Shown here piece by piece: positions 38,830 through 49,616 of a stretch of 64,000 nucleotides of DNA (positions within the stretch are counted from its first letter, which is position 1; every line of letters starts with the position of its first letter). Source of the DNA: Siphonodentalium dalli. Its lineage: Eukaryota; Mollusca; Scaphopoda; Gadilida; Siphonodentaliidae. Both the position numbers and the translations under genes were made by a program. The DNA is taken from contig CP136065.1 of the NCBI GenBank assembly GCA_032622095.1, positions 242,957,530 to 243,021,529 on the forward strand, in the 5' to 3' direction. The notes beneath the pieces were generated by a model. That model was not told the DNA's origin and searched no databases. It worked only from the letters and a program-made list of their open reading frames with translations.

Positions 38830-39361
38830 TTAACGATGGTCTATCTCTTCATATAACAAGTTTTATATAGTTTCATGGGTATAAAATAATAAATATGAAT
38901 ATAACACATCTGTTCGGAAATGTCTAGAACTATCAATTGATTTTGATTTTATTTGTAATAATTTGTTATGCGATGATTAAATGGGACATACATTTGTTAC
39001 TATTTTTAAACAGACCGCTCAGACGATATCAGGTAGCGATTATTCGAGTTTACCCATTGCCCCGAACGTCAAATGTCCCACATTGATTGTTTGTTGTATT
39101 CCATATCAATAAGCGATAATGAGTCTAATTAACGTTTATTTATGACAAAATTAAATAAATACCATTTCTGGTCTCTGTTAACAGTAACTATTGGTGGTTA
39201 GATAAACGATCACACATGTTTATTATCAGTTTATACCAGAACATGATCAAAATATAATCAATATTAATCGATAGAAGAGTGGATCTTCAATACATATATA
39301 ATATATATTATACCATTGAAACTATATACCACGTGTTTACAAATATATAGACCATCTTTAA
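38830..39361. mobile_element. Nested TTAA element inside transposon B
   Basis: Terminal repeats CGATGGTCTAT and ATAGACCATCT (524 bp between TTAA copies at 38830-38833 and 39358-39361). The pre-insertion site GTCTTAATTGTTCTTAG is preserved intact in sister 185-bp units, for example at about 38040. Confidence 0.88.
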
Positions 39362-39512
39362 TTGTTCTTAGACAACGAGTTAATAAAATGAAAGTGTCAA
39401 TGACACTGTAGCTCAACGCGGAGAGGGGATAATGTCATATCTTACAGTCAATGGAGCGATAAGGAATGTGGAAAGTTTAAATGTTTAAGTTACTAGTATA
39501 CTAGTTTAGTCG

Positions 39513-39640
39513 CCAAGAGCTTTCCGATGAATGGCAACAAGCCATATGGCAACAAGCCATATATCCGACTAAATCCTGAAAAGTTAACCATAATTCTGCT
39601 GTGGTTAAGAGGTCGATTAATTAGAGCATTACTGTATGAG
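39513..39640. repeat. Half copy of the 4.5-kb foldback element
   Basis: Contains AGAGCTTTCCGATGAATGGC and the rest of one arm of the foldback seen in the 2.1-kb units, with a small internal duplication (GCAACAAGCCATAT). Confidence 0.85.
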
Positions 39641-41618
39641 TGGCCATCAATGATGTATTTTTTTTACGATTACATGGGTTTTCAATCACAAATGCAGCAA
39701 TGACGTAGCCATATGGTGGCCAACTTGAATTATGGTGCCCATTTTGAAATAACTTTCATTATTAATATGGCCAGTTTATCAGTTTTTTTTACTGATTCAT
39801 AATCCAAAAACAATTAAGACATACATCCATCAAAGTGGCATGCTGATAAGATTAATTTTCAGTTCCAGCAACATTACACTTGTTAGAAAAAATTGACCAC
39901 ATGGTTCCCATTTGGGATATTGGTGGCCATTTTAAAATAATATTCATTATTAATGCGGTCATTTGATTATGTTTTATTAAATTAAATTCATCATCTGAGA
40001 ACAATTTATAGACATACAAAATTGGCATTATGGTGGCCCTTTTGAATTTTAGCAGTCATTTTGAAATAACATTCATCCGTTTTTTGTCAATTTATTAGTT
40101 TTTTTTTATCAATTCATCATCTAAGAACAATGAAGACATACATACATCAATGTTTCATGCTGCTAAGACTAACTTTCAGTCCCAGCAACATAACACATGA
40201 TAGGACAATTGACCATATGGCGTCAGTTTTAGATTTTGGCTGCCATTTTGAAATAACATTCATCCTCAGTTTTTTTTTCAGTTCATCATCTAATAACAAT
40301 TTAGACATACAACATCAATGTTTCACTCTGATAAGACTGACTTCCAGTCGCAACAACATTTCACAGGATTGAAAAAAATTGGCCATATGGCGGCCATTTG
40401 GACTTTGGCGGCCATTTTGAAATAACATCAATCCTTAATGTGGTCAATTTATTAGTTATTTTATTATTTTATCATTTAAGAAAAATTAAAACATACATAC
40501 ATCAATGTTTCATGCCGCTAAGACTAACATTCAGTCCCAGCAACATAACAAATGATAGGAAAATAAAATTTATCATATGGCATCCATTTTGGAATTTGTC
40601 GGCCATTTTGAAATAACATTCATCCCTTTTCTGGTCAATTTATTACTTGTTTTCATTAATTCATCATCTAAGAACTATTAATACATACATACTTACATCA
40701 ATGTTTCATGTTGCTAAGACTAATTTCAGTTGCAGAAACATTACATATGATTGAAAAATTGACCATATGGTGGCCATTTTGTATTTTGGTGGCCATTTTG
40801 AAATAACATCCAACCTTAATTTGGTCAAGTTATTAGTTATTTTATTAACTGATCATTTAAGAACAATTAATACATACATACATAAATGTTTTATGCTGAT
40901 AAGACTAACTTTCAGTCCCAGCAACATTACACATGATAGGGAAATTGGTCTTATGGCGGCCATTTTGGATCAAAATCATCATCAATATGGTTGGTTTGTT
41001 AGTGTTTTTATCAAGACATCACCTGACAACAGTTTAGTCATGCATATATCAAGGTTTCATGGTGATAAAACTAAACTTCAAGACCATCAATGCGACACAT
41101 GATAAGAAAATTGGCATTTTGGCGGCCATTTTGGATTTTGGCGGCCATCTTGGATTCAAGGACATTTTCAAGGTGGCCCATTTTTTTATTTTGAATTGTA
41201 ATGATCATTCTATGCAAAAACGTTCTCAAAAGTTTGACACTAAATTTTTTTAGATTTTCTCTGGAATGCCCCTGTCTATACAGTGTTTGTGTTAATACTG
41301 AAATATCTTATGAGAGTCTGGAAAGTAATATAGAATTTTCACGAAATTAGATATTTCTTTCCAGACACGAATGAGATGTTACAGGTATTCAAACAAAAAC
41401 TGTGGGTATTTTTTATTATATTCACCTTATTAATGCTCAAAGTTGCTGAATTATGCGGCATTTTCACTTTTAATTGTACAACAAATTGAAGAATACTCTG
41501 AAAGAAACAACTAGTTGACCCAAATTTTTAAAAAGCTACAGTGAAATAACCAAATTATTTCACTGTGGATTCTAAGAGGTATACGACCATCTACATTTCC
41601 TGTAATTCCCTCTATTTT

Positions 41619-42125
41619 ATACCTTACTCATATTTATATTCGCGCAGTACTATTTTTCGCCCGCCCATTGGTGTGTGAATTTAAAACTGAGCGAAAAATA
41701 GTATGATTCCAAAGTTTAATATAAACCACAGTTCACAGGAGACACAAGAGGGCTATGTTGCTGATTTTAGATATAGTATGATAGTTTGAATAGACAATTA
41801 CGCCTATACATGTATGTATATATTTACATTCGGTCAACCGATATCAAGACCATTGCTCACAATGCCAAGTGACAAATCGTGGTCACATAGACATTTTTGA
41901 AATACTTGTATAAGAAATACTAATATTCCAGGTTGCCACAAAATTATGATGTATATATAGTTACTAGTTTATTGCTTGCACAATGTAAATCCGCCGCGAT
42001 GGTAATAGTACATAAATATTTTTATCAGTTTTGAATTCGCGCATCTATGTGCGCGAATTTAAAGTGCGCGCATTCAAAACTGAACGAAAAATGGTACTGC
42101 GCGAATATAAATACGAGTAAGGTAT
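41619..42125. mobile_element. MITE with ATACCTTACT termini
   Basis: Left arm ATACCTTACTCATATTTATA then TTCGCGCAGTACTATTTTTCG. The right end carries the complement, ending CGAGTAAGGTAT. About 507 bp, with a GC-richer inner palindrome (CGCGCAT..GTGCGCG). No coding. Confidence 0.8.
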
Positions 42126-42793
42126 TCAACCAGTTTATGGTTGATACTAATTTGTATCACGTAAAGGCATATATAAGTATACATACTCGACCGGTCAGTA
42201 AAAACAGGTCGTGGTGTTGATGATCATTTTGATGATACTGCTATTTGAACTTTAAAACTTGATACCATATAACCAGACATGAAGTCAAACAAGTTGTAGA
42301 CGAAAACAATCGTCCACATTATGAGGGCGATAGCCGCTCAAACTGGTGACACACGCACAAGTAAAATCGTTGTATTATACCCCACGCTTCACGCACAGAC
42401 AACGGTCGCGCGTTACACATCAGGCGTAAATAACCAGGGCGACGCGAATGCCCCACGCATGAACACATACCCCACACAAGGACATACACCCGAAACAGAC
42501 ACCGACACCCTATGTATAGGATAATGGCTGAAAACTCTACAACATTTTAGCGAACGGATCGACCGAGATCGAGGGCCGAGATAGTTCCATTCGCCAAAAG
42601 AATGGACAGTTTGAAGCCATTATGCGACTTAAAACTTGACCGAGTACAAAGCGTTAGCTCGGATCACAATGGTTTAACCCGGAAGTGGATCAAGACTCCT
42701 GAATTGTGCCATGCGGTCTATCATATCCATCCGCTATATAAATATTATGTAAACAACGCTTCGGGTTTTGTGTTTTCTTCGTGTCGATCTGTT
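42126..42793. other. Intergenic
   Basis: Two frames (42321-42524 and 42602-42799) lie here without family features. No gene is supported. Confidence 0.45.
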
Positions 42794-43307
42794 GGATGAG
42801 GAAATGTTCGATGCACGGTGAGCATAAGCTTCCATGTTTCAATTGTGTGTATTCTGCTCACAGTTGAGCGCATGGTGATGAATTTATATGTTTTCAACCT
42901 TCCATTGATACAGATATCTCAGGAAGTTAAATCTCCATCCATAACTTAATTTGCTAATTTGCTTCATTTAAATAGGTGCAGCCACATTTACGTGTAATAT
43001 ATACGGGAAAAGTCACGTGATTCGTTGTATTAGATAATATATGTTACACTGGATGAGGAAATGTTCGATGCACGGTGAGCATAAGCTTCCATGTTTCAAT
43101 TGTGTGTATTCTGCTCACAGTTGAGCGCATGGTGATGAATTTATATGTTTTCAACCTTCCATTGATACAGATATCTCAGGAAGTTAAATCTCCATCCATA
43201 ACTTAATTTGCTAATTTGCTTCATTTAAATAGGTGCAGCCACATTTACGTGTAATATATACGGGAAAAGTCACGTGATTCGTTGTATTAGATAATATATG
43301 TTACACT
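42794..43307. repeat. 257-bp perfect tandem duplication
   Basis: Copies 42794-43050 and 43051-43307 appear identical by eye. They start GGATGAGGAAATGTTCGATG and end TATGTTACACT. A very recent duplication or an assembly artefact. Confidence 0.95.
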
Positions 43308-43757
43308 AGTGCTGTTTAATCTTTCAAGATACTATATATTATACTAGTTTGTATACTTCTTTCAGAAGAACGCCTCCTGGTTTTAAAAAGAAAATTATTT
43401 CGCTACCAAAGTTAATATATGTGTGAATGTTACTTACGAGTAGAGGCATTGTTTAATGATTGCCTTTAGTATGGCACTTCCCTGTCCCATTATCGGCTAA
43501 CACGATCACGGTGTTATGACGTTGGTTTAGTTTGGTTGGTGATGTCGAAATAGTACTAAATATTAATTTTCTTGCATTAAATGCCAATAGTATGCTTGGA
43601 TTTCGTTAAAACGTGTTTGGTGATAGAACATGTTGTGGACAAAAGTGCACTTGTGTGTCAGAGCTATATTAGCTTTTTCGTATTTCAGTCACATGTTGGT
43701 GACAATATTAAAATGAAGGATGTATTAGTGGCTAAAATCGAACAATATTGCCACTCT

Positions 43758-43910
43758 TTAAGAGGGAGGTAAAGTGGAAATTTTATTATTTTTCTCCCAC
43801 AGGGTTTCCATGAACAAATATATTTTTAATTTGTTGGTCATTTAAAAAAAAAATACATGGTTTTCAACCGGTTCCCACTTCTGGATTGTGCCACTTTACC
43901 TCCATCTTAA
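43758..43910. mobile_element. 153-bp TTAA MITE
   Basis: TTAA followed by GAGGGAGGTAAAGTGG. The right end is CCACTTTACCTCCATC followed by TTAA. Interior AT-rich. Confidence 0.8.
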
Positions 43911-43935
43911 AGAAATGTAAGAATTTTTTTTTTAG

Positions 43936-44004
43936 GCCAATGCATTCTCTTATATATGCGAGGCGACCTATGGTCGACTCGCATATATAAGAGAATGCAT
44001 TGGC
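43936..44004. repeat. Solitary 69-nt hairpin (reverse form)
   Basis: The hairpin module occurs once here, preceded by AAAGAAATGTAAGAA, which resembles the inter-hairpin spacer of the MITEs. This looks like half of a double-hairpin element; the partner is missing. Confidence 0.9.
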
Positions 44005-44078
44005 ACAGGGCATAAATGTTGCATGGACTTAGTTTGAAAATAGAACATAGCTGGCTGACTACTGACCTCGGGCACATA

Positions 44079-44538
44079 TGTGACCCGCCATATCAAATCC
44101 AGTCGTAAGTCGGGATTTGTTTACCCTGTGCCTATGCAATCTCTTATATATGCGAGTCGACCATCGGTCGCCTCGCATATATAAGAGAATGCATTGGCCT
44201 AACAATTTTTTATCAATTTTTTAAAATAAATGTTTCTTACAATTTTTAGGACATAAAATATAAAACATCCATTACCCTGCAGGGAGCCCCACACATATAT
44301 TGAAGCATATATAAGAGTGTCGTTTGTTCATGATTGTCTGGGGCTCTGTATGGGTGAAATTATAAAATTGTTAAAGAATACAAGAAAAAAATATTAAAAT
44401 TGTAACAAATTGTTAGGCCAATGCATTCTCTTATATATGCGATGCGACCTATGATCGACTCGCATATATAAGAGAATACATTGGCACAAGGTAAAAAACA
44501 ATCCCGACTTACGACTGGATTTGATATGGCGGGTCACA
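44079..44538. mobile_element. Hairpin-bearing MITE, second family, copy 2
   Basis: 460 bp with TIRs of over 40 bp starting TGTGACCCGCCATATCAAAT, flanked by TA on both sides (mariner-like duplication). Hairpins at 44130-44198 and 44417-44485 with a few stem changes. Contains the CCTGCAGGGAGCCCCACACA block also present in the 29.4-kb copy. Confidence 0.9.
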
Positions 44539-44832
44539 TATAATGATAGTATGTTAAGGGCGAAGTTTGAAGATTTATTAATCTCTCTATTATCGTTCGA
44601 TTTGGATGTTTGTTTTATTCTTGCTCATGTTTTTGTTTTTTCACTTCCATAAATTCAAATACCGTTCCATTTATTTCAGGTTCGAATTATATTTTACTCT
44701 GAACTTAAAACAAGCATTTATTCAATAATTATATCTGTAATCAATAGCAAAATACCTGCCCCCATTTAATTCCACTATATATGACCCATATAGTGCATAC
44801 AAACTATATCCACTTGACTATAAACCCAAATC

Positions 44833-45312
44833 ATGGATATTCATTGCTTCATGTTTTATGCCATTATGGCAAATATTAAAAGGGGATATCGATCTGATAA
44901 CCAAAGGACTGACACGAAAACCAAACCGGCTCACTGGACTGACTCAAAAACCAAACCGGCTCCCTGGATTGACTCGAAAACCAAACCGGCTTCCTGGACT
45001 GACTCGAAAACCAAACCGGCTCCCTGGACTGACACGAACACCACACCGGCTCCCTGGACTGACACGAACACCACACCGGCTCCCTGGACTGACACGAACA
45101 CCAAACCGGCTCCCTGGATTGACTCGAAAACCAAACCGGCTTCCTGGACTGACTCGAAAACCAAACCGGCTCCCTGGACTGACACGAACACCACACCGGC
45201 TCCCTGTACTGACACGAACACCAAACCGGCTCCCTGGACTGACAGAAACAAACCAAAATCAGCCGACCACAGTGTCCCCCGAAAACGTGGTAAGTCGACG
45301 CCGCTTTGTTAA
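44833..45312 (+). CDS. 159-codon repeat ORF (10-residue period), doubtful
   Basis: An open frame that translates a 30-bp minisatellite into (D-S/T-K/N-T-K/T-P-A-P/S-W-T/I) repeats. It starts at ATG 44833 with unique N-terminal residues (DIHCFMFYAIMANIKRGYRS). The unit is a multiple of three, so a second + frame and two minus frames are also open, which weakens the coding claim. A GTAAGT donor lies at 45291. Possibly an exon of a repetitive secreted protein; more likely chance. Confidence 0.25.
   Translation: MDIHCFMFYAIMANIKRGYRSDNQRTDTKTKPAHWTDSKTKPAPWIDSKTKPASWTDSKTKPAPWTDTNTTPAPWTDTNTTPAPWTDTNTKPAPWIDSKTKPASWTDSKTKPAPWTDTNTTPAPCTDTNTKPAPWTDRNKPKSADHSVPRKRGKSTPLC
44899..45246. repeat. 30-bp minisatellite, ~11.5 copies
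   Basis: Unit GACTCGAAAACCAAACCGGC plus TCCCTGGACT, with GACACGAACACCACACCGGC variants arranged in a higher-order pattern. Confidence 0.95.
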
Positions 45313-45439
45313 AGAAATTTAAAACAATGTTGAAATGTTCTATGTCGAAAGGGTTAATAATTCCGTAAAGAAATAATGGTTCCGTCATCTATATACATGT
45401 TGCACATCTCCAATATGTGGGTAACAATACTCTGAAGTT

Positions 45440-46025
45440 TCAAATATCTACGATTAAAACTGTAGGAGGAGTCGATTAAACCACGAAGGTACCATCATAC
45501 AGAAAATTATAAAAAAAAAGAAATTCAAAGTCGAAAGGCCCATAACTCGGGGAAAAATCATCGGATTCGAACTTTACCTGTATTTTGATATCAGTGACTC
45601 ACATAAAAACGGAATATTCAATTGAACAGTCCAAACTGGAGTTATCATCCGGAAACCAAAGAAAAAAGAAGGAAATTGAAATTTCTAAGTCTAAAACAGT
45701 CCATAACTGTAGGAAAAATCATCGGATGAAACTCAAATTCGAACTCATGTATCTTGATATGACTGATCCACATAAAAACGTTATTTGCAATTAAAGGATC
45801 CAAACTTGAGTAAAATAACTCCATAGAAGAACATCGGATCAAACCCAGAATTGGAGAGTACATGTATTCTTGGTTGAGACACCTACATACCAAGTTTCAA
45901 TCAAATCGGATGATCATTACTGGAGTTATAACTCCGGACGGACGGACCGACGCACGGCTAGACGCATGGACGGACGGAGCTCATTACAATAGTCCCCTAA
46001 AAATAAATGTTTCGGGGGACAATAT
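45440..46025. repeat. Dispersed repeat, ~130-bp internal units
   Basis: Three diverged units with CCATAACT..GGAAAAATCATCGGAT and CACATAAAAACG, then GGACGGACGGACCGACGCAC and a GTCCCCTAAAAAT...TTTCGGGGGAC stem. I recall such sequences as common in mollusc intergenic DNA. Non-coding. Confidence 0.65.
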
Positions 46026-46291
46026 AGTTCACTGGTAACTGATAATCTTTCTGCTATTTACGGGTCAACATGAATAGTTAGGATAGTTGAGCGGCTGATT
46101 ATTGTTCCGTTATAGAAATGTTTAAACACGTGGTAAAGGTATACGGATATTATAGGGTAACCGATTTCAGCCTTGAAATTCACTCAGCTTCAATCAAGGT
46201 TGTTGTTTTTGTTATAGTTTACATAGACTATAAATAGTTTTGTTGTGGGCTGAGACCCTCAGTCAGTCGAATTACCGATGGTCGTTATGGT

Positions 46292-46732
46292 GCAACACTT
46301 ACTACCATAGGCTGTATGCAACACTTACTACCATAGGCTGTATGCAACACTTACTACCATAGGCTGTATGCAACACTTACTACCATAGGCTGTAGGCAAC
46401 ACTTACTACCATAGGCTGTATGCAACACTTACTACCATAGGCTGTATGCAACATTACTACCATAGGCTGTATGCAACACTTAATGGCATGCACTGTATGC
46501 AACACTTACTACCATAGGCTGTATGCAACACTTAATGGCATGCACTGTATGCAACACTTACCACCATAGGCTGTATGCAACATTACTACCATAGGCTGTA
46601 TGTAACACTTAATGGCATGCACTTTATGCAACAGTTACTACCATAGGCTGTATGCAACACTTAATCGCATGCACTGTATGCAACACTTAATGGCATGCAC
46701 TGTATGCAACACTTACTGTCATAGGATGAATG
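46292..46732. repeat. 26-bp minisatellite, ~17 copies, two variants
   Basis: Variant 1 is CAACACTTACTACCATAGGC plus TGTATG. Variant 2 has CAACACTTAATGGCATGCAC. The variants interleave, so amplification involved mixed units. Confidence 0.95.
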
Positions 46733-47457
46733 CACATCTTGAATCTGTATCTTGCCGTTCACTCAGCTCTGATCAAGGCTGTAAAGAGATTATATACATT
46801 CCTAGGATATATTGACGAAAATCTCACCTCTAAATTGCAAACATCAATGATAAAAATAAAGATAACCAATACAATTTAATATATAACTAATGTTAAGAGA
46901 GTACTTCTTTCCTAACACTGTCTGACTACCTTTGAACTGTTCATCAATCCACAGTCATCTAAAATATGGGTTGTCGATTTATGGTCATGCCGACACGGAA
47001 CATATTATTTCAAACAACCGAAAAAAGCCATCCGAAAAATGCTAAGCAAATCGTACAGGAGTCAAACAGAGCCCATCTTTCTGATAGAAAATCATTCTGA
47101 CACTTCATGACCGATTTCCATTACAAGCGGCTATATTTGTATTCGACTGGTTAAAATGAAATCTTCCGAAATCATTTGATACATTTGAAACACTACCAAT
47201 ATTCGACAGGCTGAAATAATTAACTTCGAGAACGGCTTTAACTTATTTATTGTGCAAACACGCGTCCACATGCGGGTTGGCTGTCAGCTACTAAGCACGT
47301 CGGGTCGCGCGAATCAATTCATTGTAACTATTTTCTGCAGGATATGCGATATTAGCCGACAGATACAAAAATACTACATTGTTTATGATATAAACAACTC
47401 AATCTGTATGCAAATATTAAAAAAATATATTTCTGATCATATGTGCATGCGTTTACC
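46733..47457. other. Intergenic, nothing recognised
   Basis: No gene or clear repeat. Confidence 0.5.
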
Positions 47458-48481
47458 TTAAAGGCACGTGACGCCTTAGTTGTCGAAAATATTCATTTTT
47501 GTTCTAATCACCGTAAACAGAAAAACATTAAAACGCATACAGTTTCGTTCATATATACCATGACCATCACGTAAACAGCATGTTATCATAAAGACCTACT
47601 ATAGTTTACCTAAGCAAGAGTCTGATTGTGTTACATAAGACAGCACAATGCTACTGGCTAATCACACACAAATGGCATAAACGCTCTTTATTAGTTCCAT
47701 ATCAGGAATTCACCAACAAAGAACGCTCTTTATGTTTACTATCATAATATAAACAAACACCAGAAAAGTAACTTTTTATGCTTTTGTTTACATAACAATG
47801 GTCAAACATTCGACAATAACATACTGTTTATGCGATATTTCTTTTTTGTATACGGACAAAGTCTGTCTACATTTTGATGTTCTTTCTGTTTGTGGCGGTT
47901 TTTGACGGGTGGAAATATTTTCACAGGATACCCACCGCCAAGGCCAACCGTACCTTTAAAGATACGGGCGGTGTTTGCGGCGGGTATGTAGCTAAAATAT
48001 TCACCTTCGTCAAAACTGCCATAAACAGAAAGAATTTTTAAAATATAGACAAATTTTGTTCTTATACCAATCGGAAATATGGCATAAACAGTATGTTATT
48101 GTCAAATGTATTTCATTTGTTATGTAAACAAAAGCAAAAAACGTTACAGAACCTGGCTTTTGTTTAGATCCGGATATGGTAACATAAAGAGCGTTATTTG
48201 TTACTGTGTTCCTGATATGGAAATAATAAAGAGCGTTTATATAATTTGTGTGTGATTAACCAATATAATTACGCCGTTATGTAAACAGAAGCAAAATATT
48301 TGTAACACGAGCAGGCTCTTTGTTTATGTACACCACCGTACGTCTTGACGACAATATACTATTTACGTGCTGATTATGTTTGGCATATGAACAAAACTAT
48401 ATATTTTTTAATATTCCTTCTGTCGATGGCGCTTTGAACAAATATGAATATTTCTGCAACGAATGCCGCCCGTGCCTTTAA
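47458..48481. mobile_element. TTAA-flanked element, apparently a head-to-tail dimer
   Basis: Outer ends are TTAAAGGCACG and CGTGCCTTTAA. A third TTAA junction in the middle (47956-47959, GTACCTTTAAAGATACGGGCGG) has terminus-like sequence on both sides, so this may be two ~510-bp copies sharing one TTAA. AAAGAGCGTT motifs form an inner inverted pair (about 47680-47750 and 48180-48235). Fragments recur at 15955-16110. Confidence 0.65.
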
Positions 48482-48958
48482 GGAGTTTGTGATAACTTGC
48501 TGTTATTTAAATTGTACTGAAAGTTGGCAGTTAATAACATTTTATTGAAACGAAATAGGTCGAAAATATGTGACTTTAAACGACAATGACATTTAGTGAT
48601 TTGCTAAAATAGAAAAGTTGTCATTGGAAGAGATGTATTAGGGAATGGACATACATCAGGTTTAATTGAAATGGCAACTATTTTATTTCTCTCATTAAAC
48701 CGAACAAGTGGACAATTGCGTAGACAGTATAATTAATAGGACATAAAAGGTGTAACCCCAAATCCAACCTACACCAGAGAGATGTGCAGACGAGGGGATT
48801 GATACAATACGTTTATTCCTACATATCTCGAAGAACAGTAACTTGTAACATTGTTCTGTAAATAAAAGTATTAGATGATAATGTTGCATTGTGTTTGTGG
48901 CTACATGGACTATATGCAAGCGGAATAAATCTAAACCAATGGCGCTATGATAGCCTAA

Positions 48959-49358
48959 TTAACCCTTTACCCAACAAACCGGCCAAAACCGGCCAAATAA
49001 AGCTTCAACAGCCTAAAATATCTTCGGTCTGTCTCATTAGAACCATACACATATGGATATCATTGGAACCGGCTCCTTGACCACATTGTGATAGTTACAG
49101 TTATGCCCTGTGCCAATGCATTCTCTTATATATGCGAGTCGACCATAGGTCGCCTCGCATATATAAGAGAATGCATTGGCCTAAAAAAAATCTTTTTTTA
49201 ACACTTTTTACCATTTTTTCTTACATTCTTTAACAATTTTATAATTTTTAATGTGTTAAGCCAATGCATTCTCTTATATATGCGAGGCGACCTATGGTCG
49301 ACTCGCATATATAAGAGAATGCATTGGCACAGGGCCCTTCTGTTGGGTAAAGGGTTAA
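48959..49358. mobile_element. Double-hairpin TTAA MITE, copy 4
   Basis: A 400-bp intact copy: TTAACCCTTTACCCAACA at the left, TGTTGGGTAAAGGGTTAA at the right, in the opposite orientation to the copies in the 2.1-kb units. Both hairpins (49112-49180 and 49260-49328) are unmutated, making this the best reference copy. Confidence 0.93.
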
Positions 49359-49613
49359 TATCTTGAATCGTCACACTGGGTCACATTCCAGTAGCCAATA
49401 ATATGCACTATCTTAAACTTTATTTTCTTAGAATCGCTTTAATACATATGTACTATGACCTATATGTAGTAGTTATACAAGCTGATTATATATATTATGT
49501 ATATATATATATTACCAACATGTATAAACGCGTATACATTGTAAAGCCTGGATGCTGGAACAAGTGAACTGATAAACATCCGCTTCAAGGACAATTATAT
49601 ACCTCACTAGTGT
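49359..49613. other. Short AT-rich spacer
   Basis: Nothing recognised between the MITE and transposon C. Confidence 0.5.
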
Positions 49614-49616
49614 ATA

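Larger units (their letters stand above)
37057..41278. mobile_element. TAG..CTA palindromic transposon B with subterminal repeats
   Basis: 4222 bp with ends TAGACTGGTGC and TAGACAGGGGC (read inward) and flanking duplication TAC (37054-37056 and 41279-41281). Each arm consists of about nine ~185-bp units holding CAAAATGGCCGCCAAAATCC on the left and the complement on the right, giving a near-4-kb inverted repeat. Two younger insertions sit in the middle. Non-autonomous: no gene, and short frames here are repeat translations. Confidence 0.87.

Noticed and set aside
44876-45388. 170-aa and 106-aa ORFs on the minus strand
   Set aside because: Reverse translations of the 30-bp minisatellite. A multiple-of-three period keeps frames open by chance.
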